The notes: generated by a model from the sequence alone, not told the origin. Numbered from the stretch's first letter, positions 53,409 through 62,125 are shown. The stretch: DNA of 64,000 nt from Bacillus sp. FJAT-27264 (GCF_001682855.1 NZ_MAQW01000012.1:496001-560000); one strand, 5' to 3'. Program-made: numbers and translations.

Positions 53409-53460
53409 ACCATATCATGCGTTTGAACACTTGTAAACACACGCATGAAATTACGTTCAT
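53409..53460 (-). promoter_or_regulatory. deo operon promoter and DeoR-like operator
   Basis: On the minus strand: -35 TTTACA (53437-53432), 17-bp spacer and -10 TATGGT (53414-53409). Upstream lies the dyad ATGAA-ATTACG-TTCAT (53445-53460), with the same half-sites and 6-bp gap as the Bacillus DeoR palindrome (ATTGAA-N6-TTCAAT) and about the same distance (near -45 to -58) from the expected start site. A second dyad ATGCGT/ACGCAT spans 53417-53446. Confidence 0.65.
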
Positions 53461-53524
53461 AGGTTGATCCACAGTTCTTATCAAGTATAGCACCTAGATC
53501 CTTTTGCTAAAAAAGAACGTCCTC

Positions 53525-54460
53525 TTAGCGCAACAACGCTTGTGCTGTGAACTGGTCCGTGATCAGTATATTGGCATATCTGCCCGTGAGCGCAGCGCGG
53601 ATTGATTCGGTTTTGCGCTGACCGCCGGCGACCAGAATGGACTTCTCTTTTTTGCCCAATTCAGCAAGATCAATACCAACCGTACGGTTGTTTAGCTCTT
53701 CACTGCAGATCGTTCCATCTTTATCGAAAAAGCGTGAGCATATATCACCCGCCCCTGTCCTGCGCAGCAATTCCTGCTCTTCCTTATTGAAGTACCCGAG
53801 ACGAAACAGCAGTGTATCCTCCTCCACCGTTCCCACCGTAAAGGCTGCAATGTTCGCCTGCCTTCCAAGCTCAATAATCCGCCGAATATGCCGGTCCTCC
53901 TCCACCATGGTCTTCACCGCAACACTGTCAAATATCACAGGCAACGGCAAATAGCGCGCAATCGTCCGAAAAGCTTCCGCGAACAGATTGACAATCTCCG
54001 CGGCATAAGTGTTGACTTGGGAATGGCTTACGCCGCCCTTCAATTGAACCACTTCCACACCCTTGACGGGCTTGGATTGCAGTTGAAGCGCTACCGCATG
54101 CATGGTGGTGCCCCAGGTTACACCGATAATATCGCCGTCCTGCACAGTCTCATGGATATAGTCCGCTGCTTTTTTACTGATATGCTTCTTGATCTCTTCC
54201 GCGTCATTGGTGGGTGAATCGCAAAGGACAACGGTATCCAGCCCATATTTTCTTTTCAGATCGCTGGCGAGCAGGTCCAGATCCTCACTGGGATCGATAA
54301 TAGTAATATTCACGTAGCCTTGGTCCTTGGCGTATTGCAGCAGTCTGGAGACGGTCGGGCGGGATAAGCCCATTTTAACGGCAATCTGCTGCTGGCTATA
54401 GTCAGACTGATAATAGAGTCTCGCTGCTTGTATGCTCAAACGTTGCTTTTCAATGTCCAT
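53525..54460 (-). CDS. deoR: Deoxyribonucleoside regulator DeoR (SorC family)
   Basis: A 311-residue repressor with an N-terminal helix-turn-helix (SQQQIAVKMGLSRPTVSRLL) and a SorC-type sugar-phosphate-binding domain (VTWGTTMHAVALQL, TVGTVEEDTLLF, ILVAGGQRKTESIRAAL). It corresponds to Bacillus DeoR, which binds deoxyribose 5-phosphate and controls deoC-containing operons. ATG 54460 starts MDIEKQRLSIQAAR, as in SorC relatives; the longer frame upstream is unlikely. It lies just ahead of deoC in the same orientation, with the operator in the 160-bp gap. Confidence 0.9.
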   Translation of the reverse strand: MDIEKQRLSIQAARLYYQSDYSQQQIAVKMGLSRPTVSRLLQYAKDQGYVNITIIDPSEDLDLLASDLKRKYGLDTVVLCDSPTNDAEEIKKHISKKAADYIHETVQDGDIIGVTWGTTMHAVALQLQSKPVKGVEVVQLKGGVSHSQVNTYAAEIVNLFAEAFRTIARYLPLPVIFDSVAVKTMVEEDRHIRRIIELGRQANIAAFTVGTVEEDTLLFRLGYFNKEEQELLRRTGAGDICSRFFDKDGTICSEELNNRTVGIDLAELGKKEKSILVAGGQRKTESIRAALTGRYANILITDQFTAQALLR

Positions 54461-54550
54461 GGTCACCCCAACTACCTTAGTATGTTTTGTCCCACAAGAT
54501 CCTATAGCGATTTTAAACCATAATGGAGGATGAAAATAGAGGAAAATAAA

Positions 54551-54629
54551 TTGACAATAAAAATCACCCCTCCTATAATAATCTTTATTCAATTATTTAA
54601 TTGAATTATAGAGGATGCTAATCCTCTAT
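54551..54629 (+). promoter_or_regulatory. Near-consensus promoter with +1 palindrome and leader hairpin
   Basis: TTGACA (54551-54556), exactly 17 bp, TATAAT (54574-54579). At the expected start site lies the palindrome ATTCAATTATTTAATTGAAT (54587-54606), and then a perfect 9-bp hairpin ATAGAGGAT/ATCCTCTAT (54608-54629). Such a strong promoter with a palindrome over +1 is usually repressor-controlled. Confidence 0.75.
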
Positions 54630-54658
54630 TCCATTAATTTCAGGGGGAAAACGTTACA

Positions 54659-55960
54659 ATGAATTCAAAAATGGATGCTAATGCATCGAACAAAGGAATC
54701 TCATCCAGACTGGAACAATATGTTCAGTCTCCGGAAGAGCAGCAGCGATTATATCGAAGGTCGTTGTTCGTTGTAGTACTATCACAAATGTTTGGGGGCG
54801 CGGGACTAGCTGCTGGTATTACCGTCGGAGCGCTGCTCGCCCAGGAAATGCTGGGTGCTGATAGCTTCACAGGCGTCCCTACGGCTCTCTTTACATTCGG
54901 TTCTGCTGCTGCGGCTTGGATCGTTGGCAGACTTTCGCAACGCTTTGGACGGCGGCTCGGACTGGCTGCAGGTTTTCTGACTGGCGGACTGGGTGCCATT
55001 GGCGTTGTGCTGGCAGCTCTAACCACTAATCTTCCACTACTTTTCATTTCCTTATTCATCTATGGTGCCGGAACAGCTACGAATTTACAGGCTCGTTATG
55101 CAGGAACCGATTTGGCCGATTCCAAGAAACGGGCTACAGCGGTAAGTATAGCCATGGTTGCTACCACATTTGGTGCGGTTGCAGGTCCCAACCTCGTTGA
55201 ACCAATGGGCCGGTTTGCTGCGATGCTTGGAGTCCCAGCTCTGGCTGGTCCATTTATTCTTGCCGCCGCAGCCTATATTGTAGCCGGTTTGGTATTTTTA
55301 ATATTCCTGCGTCCTGATCCTTTACTGGTAGCTAAAGCCATCGCAGAACATCAAAGTGTAAATAAGCTGCAGCAGTCTCAAGAAAATCTGAGTGCTACAG
55401 CCGTGAATAAACATGGGATCACTATTGGGGCAATCATCATGATCCTAACGCAAATTGTGATGGTTGCGATTATGACCATGACGCCTGTACATATGAAGCA
55501 TCATGGACATGCGTTAGGGCAAATAGGGCTTGTTATTGGCATTCATGTAGGAGCTATGTACCTGCCTTCGCTCGTAACAGGCTTGCTAGTCGATAAAATT
55601 GGTCGCAGAGCAATGGCGATTGCCGCGGGTGTTACCCTGCTTCTTTCCGGGATCGTGGCAGCCATCGCACCAGCACAATCTATGATCTTACTGATTATTG
55701 CTTTAGCCTTGCTTGGACTGGGCTGGAACTTCGGCTTAATCAGCGGAACAGCGTACGTAGTCGATGCCACCACTCCATCCAATCGGGCCAAAGTCCAAGG
55801 TTCTGTGGATGTCTTAATCGCACTGGCTGGTGCCTCTGGCGGAGCCTTATCCGGCATGGTGGTAGCCCACTCCAGCTATAGCATCCTTTCCCTAGCTGGG
55901 GGAATTCTTGCCCTGCTGCTTGTACCGGTATTACTGTGGCCCCGTGCCCAAAGATCATAG
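54659..55960 (+). CDS. MFS transporter
   Basis: A 433-residue major facilitator with twelve predicted helices. Motif A appears as VGRLSQRFGRRLGL, and the matching loop in the second half as TGLLVDKIGRRAM. The N-terminal tail (about 35 residues) is polar. Substrate not identifiable. Divergent from deoR, but the palindrome in its promoter does not match the DeoR-like operator, so it is probably controlled by another repressor. ATG 54659 lies 12 bases after AGGGGG; ATG 54671 is an alternative. Confidence 0.87.
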   Translation: MNSKMDANASNKGISSRLEQYVQSPEEQQRLYRRSLFVVVLSQMFGGAGLAAGITVGALLAQEMLGADSFTGVPTALFTFGSAAAAWIVGRLSQRFGRRLGLAAGFLTGGLGAIGVVLAALTTNLPLLFISLFIYGAGTATNLQARYAGTDLADSKKRATAVSIAMVATTFGAVAGPNLVEPMGRFAAMLGVPALAGPFILAAAAYIVAGLVFLIFLRPDPLLVAKAIAEHQSVNKLQQSQENLSATAVNKHGITIGAIIMILTQIVMVAIMTMTPVHMKHHGHALGQIGLVIGIHVGAMYLPSLVTGLLVDKIGRRAMAIAAGVTLLLSGIVAAIAPAQSMILLIIALALLGLGWNFGLISGTAYVVDATTPSNRAKVQGSVDVLIALAGASGGALSGMVVAHSSYSILSLAGGILALLLVPVLLWPRAQRS

Positions 55961-56041
55961 ATCATAGGTAACAGATCTTGCGTCAAAAGCAGCCAGGCAG
56001 CGTCTTGCTTCCGGCTAAAATTTATCGTCGAACAGGAAAAA

Positions 56042-56072
56042 AGGAGCACTCAACTCACATTGAAGTGCTCCT
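56042..56072 (-). terminator. Terminator of the second AraC-lipoprotein fusion
   Basis: AGGAGCACT (56042-56050) pairs with AGTGCTCCT (56064-56072); on the minus strand TTTTTT follows. It may also end the converging MFS transcript. Confidence 0.8.
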
Positions 56073-56225
56073 ACAAAAAACCGTTCATTCCACCAAAAAT
56101 CCGTCCAAAGACATTAAGATTTCCACGCGCATACCACATAAAATAGGCACAAATAGGAGACACCACCGCGCAGATTCCCAAAAAAAGAATGGCTCTCTGC
56201 GGGAAAAAGTGCAGAACCAGCACAG

Positions 56226-57230
56226 TTAGTTGGAATCTTTACCCGCTAACCAGTCAGCTAGCTCCTCCGTCTGAGAGAGCGTTGCGATGGGATCAAAGTA
56301 CCAAGATTTATCCTGACTCCAGACATATATTCGATCATTTTTAACCGCTTCCAGTGAGCCCCATACAGGATCAGCCTTGAAATCTTCTATAGTACGCTCA
56401 TTCGTTGTAATTACAATATAATCTCCTGCAAAATCAGGCAGCGCCTCCTCTGATATCTCCACCAGCTGCTCCTTCATGAGCAGATCTTTCTTAGCTGCAG
56501 GAGGCTTCAGTCCAAGCGCAGTGTACACAGCTTGTCCTCCGCGGCCAAAATTGTCTCCAAAAGCCAATGTGCCTTTTTTATTGTATTGCATAATTGAAAA
56601 TTCACTGTTGGCAGGAATCGCCTTAGCTACACGTTCTTTGGCACTTGAAATTCGCCGATCATACTCCTCAAGCCACTTATTAGCCTCAGCCTCTTTGCCA
56701 AGCGCCTTACCAAAATAAGTGATTTCTTCATGCGCATTCTTTAACTCTCCAAATGGAACAACGACTGTAGGAGCAATCTTGCTAAATGACTCGTACAATT
56801 GTTCATTGCCAGTAATAATCAGATCCGGATCCAATGCCAGTACTTTCTCTAGCGAGATAGTTTCATATTCCCCAATATTCTCTACACCTTGAAGAAATTC
56901 TTTGTAATAGGGATTTTTCAAATTCAGTTCCGGCGTCCCGACCGGCGTTATTCCGAGAGCAATCATGCTTCCCAAATACAAATCAACTATAATACGCTTG
57001 GACTCAGCCGGAATTTCAATCTCTCCATTGATCGTTGATACCGTTCTCGTCTTGGCCACTATACCACTGTTGTCGGTCGCATTAGAGGACGTGGTCGATC
57101 CTGTATTTCCTGATGGTGAACCAGCTCCTCCAACCACTGTATTCCCTGCACCTGTCGAGCACGCGCTCAGTAACAGCGTCAAGGTGAACAACAAGACCAA
57201 GGCCATGCTTGATTTGGAATTTCTTTTCAT
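56226..57230 (-). CDS. Nested siderophore-binding lipoprotein (internal start of locus 2)
   Basis: Read from ATG 57230 the same frame gives a normal 334-residue lipoprotein: MKRNSKSSMALVLLF, lipobox LSAC with Cys24, a Gly/Ser/Thr linker and the iron-siderophore binding domain. SD GTGGAGGG is nine bases upstream, and directly ahead lie an 18-of-19 Fur box and a promoter with a 17-bp spacer. Independent expression is inferred from these signals; the fusion product would contain the same domain. Confidence 0.65.
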   Translation of the reverse strand: MKRNSKSSMALVLLFTLTLLLSACSTGAGNTVVGGAGSPSGNTGSTTSSNATDNSGIVAKTRTVSTINGEIEIPAESKRIIVDLYLGSMIALGITPVGTPELNLKNPYYKEFLQGVENIGEYETISLEKVLALDPDLIITGNEQLYESFSKIAPTVVVPFGELKNAHEEITYFGKALGKEAEANKWLEEYDRRISSAKERVAKAIPANSEFSIMQYNKKGTLAFGDNFGRGGQAVYTALGLKPPAAKKDLLMKEQLVEISEEALPDFAGDYIVITTNERTIEDFKADPVWGSLEAVKNDRIYVWSQDKSWYFDPIATLSQTEELADWLAGKDSN

Positions 57231-58187
57231 TTGTATAGACCCTCCACGTTTTAATCGATAATGATTATCATCATCATTAACAATATAACGTGGCCGCCTA
57301 CCGGTGCCAATAGATAATCCCGATAAAATAAATGGACGATCTTCTGCTAAGCCGCGCTGCCTTACCATCGTCCGGAAACGAACTGGTGATAGACTGGTGT
57401 GCTTTTTGAATACTCGACTAAAATAATACACATCCGAATATCCTACTTCTGCCGCAATATCCCGTAAGGTGGCGTCAGTTCTGAGCAATAGTTCCTTAGC
57501 ATGGCTCAACCTGACTTGAATTAAATAGTCAATCGGGCTTGCCCCAGTCTGTGCCTTGAAAGTCATCGATAGATGGCGGGGACTGTAGTTAAGCTGTTCT
57601 GCGATGGAATCCAGTGATATGCTTTCCTGATAATGCTGTTGGATATAACGAATCGCCTGGGAGACGAGATTCGGCTTGTGTGTCTCTACACCCTGCGAAT
57701 CCAACTGCCACAGTAGCTCGTGGACGAATTGGTAAAAGAGTCCCTTGACCTTAAAGCGCTCCAGATCTCTCGCATGCATCCACACCTTCTCCATCTCTGC
57801 GAGGTAGCGAAGCAGTGACAACGGTTCTTGAGGTTTGAAGCCATATTGAAGCGAGAACGGCTTGTTCAGCTCCATAAGTAGTGCAAGCTTTTCCCCCCTT
57901 GGAAGAGCATGTACTGCCCTGTAGAACAATAAGTAATATTCAAACTCCTCCTTCACTGTTATATCCAGGCGCATCCCCTTGCCCCCGTGCAGCACATGAA
58001 ATTGCCTCACTTCATGCACTATACCATCCAGCTTTAGGCTGGCTGAGCCGCGGATGCTATAAAGAAACCCGCTTGCAGGTAGCAAATAGGCTTCCAACAG
58101 CTCGCTAGGATTCATCACATTATGCCTGATGTCCAATATTTTCAGAGCAGCATGGTTCCATAGCGTAATATGCTCATCCAAATTCAA
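56226..58187 (-). CDS. AraC regulator fused in frame to a siderophore-binding lipoprotein (locus 2)
   Basis: A 653-residue paralogue of the fusion at 33832-35814. An AraC sensor domain (NLDEHITLWNHAALKILDIR start) and a double helix-turn-helix (LDSIAEQLNYSPRHLSMTFK, LRDIAAEVGYSDVYYFSRVF) occupy residues 1-290, then a linker. A lipoprotein signal peptide with lipobox LSAC (Cys343) begins exactly at codon 320, and a FecB-type siderophore-binding domain follows (RIIVDLYLGSMIALGITPVG, EYETISLEKVLALDPDLIIT). As in locus 1, a promoter, a Fur box, an SD and a start codon lie inside the frame. The TTG start at 58187 is aligned to locus 1. A Fur-boxed promoter lies upstream. Confidence 0.88.
   Translation of the reverse strand: MNLDEHITLWNHAALKILDIRHNVMNPSELLEAYLLPASGFLYSIRGSASLKLDGIVHEVRQFHVLHGGKGMRLDITVKEEFEYYLLFYRAVHALPRGEKLALLMELNKPFSLQYGFKPQEPLSLLRYLAEMEKVWMHARDLERFKVKGLFYQFVHELLWQLDSQGVETHKPNLVSQAIRYIQQHYQESISLDSIAEQLNYSPRHLSMTFKAQTGASPIDYLIQVRLSHAKELLLRTDATLRDIAAEVGYSDVYYFSRVFKKHTSLSPVRFRTMVRQRGLAEDRPFILSGLSIGTGRRPRYIVNDDDNHYRLKRGGSIQMKRNSKSSMALVLLFTLTLLLSACSTGAGNTVVGGAGSPSGNTGSTTSSNATDNSGIVAKTRTVSTINGEIEIPAESKRIIVDLYLGSMIALGITPVGTPELNLKNPYYKEFLQGVENIGEYETISLEKVLALDPDLIITGNEQLYESFSKIAPTVVVPFGELKNAHEEITYFGKALGKEAEANKWLEEYDRRISSAKERVAKAIPANSEFSIMQYNKKGTLAFGDNFGRGGQAVYTALGLKPPAAKKDLLMKEQLVEISEEALPDFAGDYIVITTNERTIEDFKADPVWGSLEAVKNDRIYVWSQDKSWYFDPIATLSQTEELADWLAGKDSN
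57230..57310 (-). promoter_or_regulatory. Promoter, Fur box, SD and start codon inside the locus 2 coding frame
   Basis: On the minus strand: -35 TTGGCA (57310-57305), 17-bp spacer, -10 TATATT (57287-57282), Fur box (57256-57270, 13 of 14 matches to TGATAAT-N-ATTATCA), SD GTGGAGGG (57247-57240) and ATG (57230). The frame reads through as ...YIVNDDDNHYRLKRGG.... Confidence 0.8.
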
Positions 58188-58306
58188 TATGCAATCATCT
58201 CCATTCCAGCCCTTTTCGCTCTTTAATGAAGAGTCCCTATTCGACCTAGTTATTCAAAATCCCCTATAATTGCCCCTAATAGTAAATTTCCGTTCATGCC
58301 TGCTTC

Positions 58307-58336
58307 ATTATAAGTGATAATGGTTCTCACCTTCAA
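58307..58336 (-). promoter_or_regulatory. Fur-boxed promoter of the AraC-lipoprotein fusion, locus 2
   Basis: -35 TTGAAG (58336-58331), 18-bp spacer, -10 TATAAT (58312-58307) on the minus strand. The spacer holds a Fur box (58315-58329, 12 of 14 matches). It overlaps the last codon of the histidine kinase gene. Confidence 0.7.
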
Positions 58337-60081
58337 CTCCAAATTAACCAAATCGACGTCCCTTTACCAAGATTGGACTTCACAACAATCCGGCCGCCCA
58401 TCGCTTCTGTGAGCCCTTTGGAGACAGCAAGTCCGAGCCCGGACCCATCGGTTGAGGCACTCGTATTACCTCCACGATAGTAACGCTCGAACAGATTATT
58501 GACCGTTCGCTGATCCATCCCTTGCCCATTATCGTTAAAATGAATCATCATTCCTTTCCCCGTGTCACCGGTAAGGGTAACTGTAAGCTTGGTGTCGGGA
58601 GAATTGTGGAGCAAGGCATTGGCTGTCAGATTATTCACTACCCGCTCCAGCCAAGGTGTATATAGATGGACCCTAATCTCTTTCGAAGCAGCTTGATAGA
58701 TAATCCTCTCTTCCCCGTATGCGGGATTCGCTGCGGCTTGATCCAGCGCATTGGCCAACCATCCGTTCAGCTCGATCTCTTCGGTCAGCGGCGGCGTGAT
58801 GCCATTGCGGATACGATAAGAGATCGCCAGATCACTGATCAATGTATCCATATGCGCGGATTTCTCCAGCATTATCGCAGAGAACTTGCGTACTTCAAGT
58901 GAGGTCCACTCATATTCCTCTTCCGCTAGCAAATGGGCGTACCCCTTGATAGAGGACAGCGGGGTTTTCAAATCATGGGTGATCCCGCTAATCCATTCCT
59001 CACGCAAGATTTCCGTCTGACGGCGGGTCTCCTGCTCGCGCTGCAGACTGTCCGACAATTTGTCGATGGATAACATGACGTCTCCGAACACGCGATAACG
59101 TCGTCTCCATTTGCCAGACTTCATCCGGCTGCGTGGCTGCCCTTTCCGGTCAGCAGGTTCTTTAAAGGACGATTTCCCAAGCGAATCCAGCCAGGCCAGC
59201 ATATGCAGCATGGGGCCGCCAAATCGGTGGGCGTTGAGAAAAGAAAGCAGAGCAAAGATGATCAGAGTTGCAATAAGCATAATTGCTGCGCCGGTCCAGA
59301 TGATGCGAGTCTCTGCCGAAATAAAAAACTCTTGTGCCGAATAAATGTTGGAGTTAAGGGGTAATCCCATCACCCAGGTCAAGCTAGTCTCTTCATCAAA
59401 AGCAGATGAGATGTCATAACCATATCTGTCACCATACTCTGAGCGCAGCGCTAGTTCTTGAACATTATAATGGTCCGGGACCGATGAGGGGCGGTTGAAA
59501 GAGGCTACTTCCGCGCCTGAGCTATCGATCAGCTGCACATATCCTTTTTTGGCATATATACGATCGGCTAAGCCTTCCGGGAGCAGTAACCTTTCACCCG
59601 AATATGATGGTCTGCTTTCCGTGAGCGTTTTCAGCAAAGGCTCCAAGGTTTTGGGAACGCCGTACAGTAGTGTGTAGAGAACCCCGTTTTTCTCCTGAAT
59701 CCACAAATACAGGCCATAAGGAAACTCCTTTTGTCCTTGCCAGTAAGCAATCAGCTCTCCCGGCGCATATTGTTTGGGCACATCGCTTGGCGTATTGTAG
59801 GATTTCTCCACCTCCCCCTCTTCGTTGAGGCTTTGCAGCCAGCCGTGATTCTTCTTTACCTGCTCCAGCAGTTCGGGATCGAAGATAACGCCATCCTCCC
59901 CGAACTGGGAAGACTCCACGAGCCGCTCCAGCCCTACGGAATAAAAATTGTTCTGCAGTCTAACATCATTCATGCGCTCCATCACCCACCAAATGGTACA
60001 AGCGGCGACCAATAGCACGACCAGGCCGGCAATGACGGCATGCAGAACGAATCTCAATGTTAATTGTCGCTTAATGTTCAT
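58333..60081 (-). CDS. Sensor histidine kinase
   Basis: A 582-residue membrane kinase with TM1 (about 12-32), a large extracytoplasmic domain with two similar halves (each starting near LVESSQFGEDGVIFD and LLLPEGLADRIYAKK), TM2 (about 255-277), an H-box EEWISGITHDLKTPLSSIKGY with the acceptor His, and an ATPase domain (VVNNLTANALLH, FNDNGQGM, GSGLGLAVSKGL). It is encoded two bases after the response regulator gene. The duplicated look of the sensor is a reading from sequence, not a known domain name. Divergent M23 peptidase gene nearby. Confidence 0.92.
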   Translation of the reverse strand: MNIKRQLTLRFVLHAVIAGLVVLLVAACTIWWVMERMNDVRLQNNFYSVGLERLVESSQFGEDGVIFDPELLEQVKKNHGWLQSLNEEGEVEKSYNTPSDVPKQYAPGELIAYWQGQKEFPYGLYLWIQEKNGVLYTLLYGVPKTLEPLLKTLTESRPSYSGERLLLPEGLADRIYAKKGYVQLIDSSGAEVASFNRPSSVPDHYNVQELALRSEYGDRYGYDISSAFDEETSLTWVMGLPLNSNIYSAQEFFISAETRIIWTGAAIMLIATLIIFALLSFLNAHRFGGPMLHMLAWLDSLGKSSFKEPADRKGQPRSRMKSGKWRRRYRVFGDVMLSIDKLSDSLQREQETRRQTEILREEWISGITHDLKTPLSSIKGYAHLLAEEEYEWTSLEVRKFSAIMLEKSAHMDTLISDLAISYRIRNGITPPLTEEIELNGWLANALDQAAANPAYGEERIIYQAASKEIRVHLYTPWLERVVNNLTANALLHNSPDTKLTVTLTGDTGKGMMIHFNDNGQGMDQRTVNNLFERYYRGGNTSASTDGSGLGLAVSKGLTEAMGGRIVVKSNLGKGTSIWLIWS

Positions 60082-60083
60082 GT

Positions 60084-60836
60084 CTACAAGGGTCTCCTCT
60101 GGTTCTCCTGGACGAGCTTATACCCCATTCCTCTTACATTCACCAAAAAAACTGGGTTAGACGGCTCCCGTTCAATACGTTCTCTGATTCGATGAATATG
60201 AACCATAACTGTATTGTCGTCGCAAAAGGCTTCCTCGCCCCAGACACTTTCGTACAGCTCCGTTTTGGTGAATAGCCGGTTGGGATGCTTGCACATAAAC
60301 AGCAATAGCTGAAACACTAACGCGGGACAGGCAACCGTTTGCCCCTCTACCCTCAGCTCCCCGGCGGCTTCATCAACCTGAAATCTTCCGAAATCATACA
60401 CGTTGGCCGACTGGCTGTTGCTGTCCTTGCCTGGCTCTATTGGTCTACCGGTAGTGGCTTCTTTCTCCAGATAACGACGCAATTGCGATCTGATCCTCGC
60501 AACCAGTTCCAACGGATTGAATGGTTTCGTTATGTAATCATCGCCCCCAACCGCGAAGCCGGTCAGCTTGTCAAAGTCGGATACGCGGGCTGATACGAAT
60601 AAGATCGGTGCATTCGTTTTTTGCCTAAGAAAAGGACAGATCTCAATCCCGCTTCGTCCCGGCAGCATTACATCCAGCACGATCAAATCATACGTAGTCA
60701 CGGAACAGGCCGCAATGGCCTCTTCTCCGCTTCCGGCAGAATCAACGTGGGTATATCCTTCCTTACGTAATACGGTCTTCATCAGCTCTATAATGGAATC
60801 CTCATCATCCACGAGCAGAATGGAAGCATCTTTCAT
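60084..60836 (-). CDS. OmpR/PhoB-family response regulator
   Basis: A 250-residue regulator with a receiver (LLVDDEDSIIELM, phospho-acceptor in LIVLDVMLPG, LFVSARVSD, YITKPFNPLE) and a winged helix C-terminus (VMVHIHRIRERIEREPSNPV). An unusual Ser/Gly-rich linker (about 125-145) joins the two. ATG 60836 follows GGAGGA by six bases. Operon with the kinase gene. TTAAC-type repeats in the divergent promoter region are candidate binding sites. Confidence 0.93.
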   Translation of the reverse strand: MKDASILLVDDEDSIIELMKTVLRKEGYTHVDSAGSGEEAIAACSVTTYDLIVLDVMLPGRSGIEICPFLRQKTNAPILFVSARVSDFDKLTGFAVGGDDYITKPFNPLELVARIRSQLRRYLEKEATTGRPIEPGKDSNSQSANVYDFGRFQVDEAAGELRVEGQTVACPALVFQLLLFMCKHPNRLFTKTELYESVWGEEAFCDDNTVMVHIHRIRERIEREPSNPVFLVNVRGMGYKLVQENQRRPL

Positions 60837-60911
60837 CCCGGGTCCTCCTCCACACTTCTTGTCTTCCCTCATCTTAACATGAATTCATTCCATAGAAGTG
60901 TTGACTCGCAC

Positions 60912-60957
60912 CTTAACAGAAGCTTAATTCTTCTAGGCATAATCTGTTAAAAGTTAA
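60912..60957. promoter_or_regulatory. TTAAC-type direct repeats, candidate response-regulator site
   Basis: CTTAACAGAAGCTTAAT has two half-sites 11 bases apart (60912 and 60923), as in PhoP-type boxes, and GTTAAAAGTTAA (60946-60957) follows. They lie between the divergent response regulator and M23 peptidase genes. Confidence 0.4.
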
Positions 60958-61057
60958 GCTACTGCTAAGCCCCCGTTACATAAGCCGAAAAGTTACGTTG
61001 TTACAATAAAGATGTGAGAAGAACAGATGGCAAGTAACAAGCCAAGGAGGAACAGAA

Positions 61058-62125
61058 ATGAACAAAAAGCACAAGAGATATGGCAGGCGAACGATAAGGT
61101 ATACCAAAATGATAGCGGGAACAGCAGCGTTAGCCGTTCTGCTCACCGCTTGTGGAGGAGGAAAGGCAGTGGAGAATAAGGAGAAGACAGGTGCAACAGA
61201 TCAGCAACAGGCAACGGCGAGTACGAACACTTCTGCAGAGCAGCAGCCGGGAAACACAACCACATCCAAGGTTCAACCCGAAGCGCTGGCACAGGAAATG
61301 TTGAAAGGTAATTTCAGCGGTATCTACCAGCGTTTCAGCGACCCTTTTAAAGAAGATATTACGGAAAAAGAATTCAGCGAGATGTCCGCCTCCTTCTTAG
61401 CAGACGTTAAGTCCTTCACTCCCGGCTACGCGAGTCTTCTAAATGGCGGAGATCAGCGCTTCTGGAAAAGCGATGGCGGGGACAAAGGAATTACGGCCCT
61501 TTTCGATCCAACCGGGACCATCTTTCAGATGGCCATCACCCACCTGGAGACTCATCCTGATACCGACAAGATCCAAACAAAGATCGCGTATGAGCTACCC
61601 CTGCACGGAGACTGGTATATCTTCTGGGGCGGGAACAATCAAATGGAAAATGCTCACTACTCCTTAGCCGCCCAGCGTTACGCCTATGACATTATCCGAG
61701 CAGTTGACCATTACTCCTTCAAAGGCGATCCGCTGAAGAATGAAAGCTACTACGCTTTTGGACAAAATGTACTGGCTCCAGCCGACGGAACTGTAGTCTC
61801 CGTAGTGAATGATATCGCCGACAATGTACCTGTCGGAGTGATGAATGAAAAGCATCCTGAAGGCAATGTGGTAATCATTGACCATGGTGGCGAATACAGT
61901 TATTTGGCCCATCTCAAAAAGGGCTCTGCTACCGTAAAACCCGGCGACAAGGTGAAAACAGGTGATGTCATCGGACTGCTCGGCAACTCAGGCAATTCCA
62001 GTGAACCGCATCTGCACTTTCAGGTATCGGACGGCGCAGATCTTTTCAAATCCCATGCCATCAATATTCAATGGAAAAATAATCTTGATCCGAAAAAAGG
62101 AATGACCGTCACCGTTAATCCATAG
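61058..62125 (+). CDS. M23-family peptidase lipoprotein
   Basis: A 355-residue surface lipoprotein. The signal peptide ends in lipobox LLTAC (Cys32), then a Gln/Thr/Ser-rich linker (about 40-70), an N-terminal helical domain (EALAQEMLKGNFSGIYQRFS) and a C-terminal M23 metallopeptidase (LytM/gamma-D-glutamyl or glycyl endopeptidase fold) from about 200. Metal-binding candidates are His/Asp in AHYSLAAQRYAYDI and the HLHF of SSEPHLHFQV; the middle motif VIIDHGGEYSYLAHL is typical. It should trim or remodel peptidoglycan. Divergent from the two-component system, which may control it. Confidence 0.88.
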   Translation: MNKKHKRYGRRTIRYTKMIAGTAALAVLLTACGGGKAVENKEKTGATDQQQATASTNTSAEQQPGNTTTSKVQPEALAQEMLKGNFSGIYQRFSDPFKEDITEKEFSEMSASFLADVKSFTPGYASLLNGGDQRFWKSDGGDKGITALFDPTGTIFQMAITHLETHPDTDKIQTKIAYELPLHGDWYIFWGGNNQMENAHYSLAAQRYAYDIIRAVDHYSFKGDPLKNESYYAFGQNVLAPADGTVVSVVNDIADNVPVGVMNEKHPEGNVVIIDHGGEYSYLAHLKKGSATVKPGDKVKTGDVIGLLGNSGNSSEPHLHFQVSDGADLFKSHAINIQWKNNLDPKKGMTVTVNP

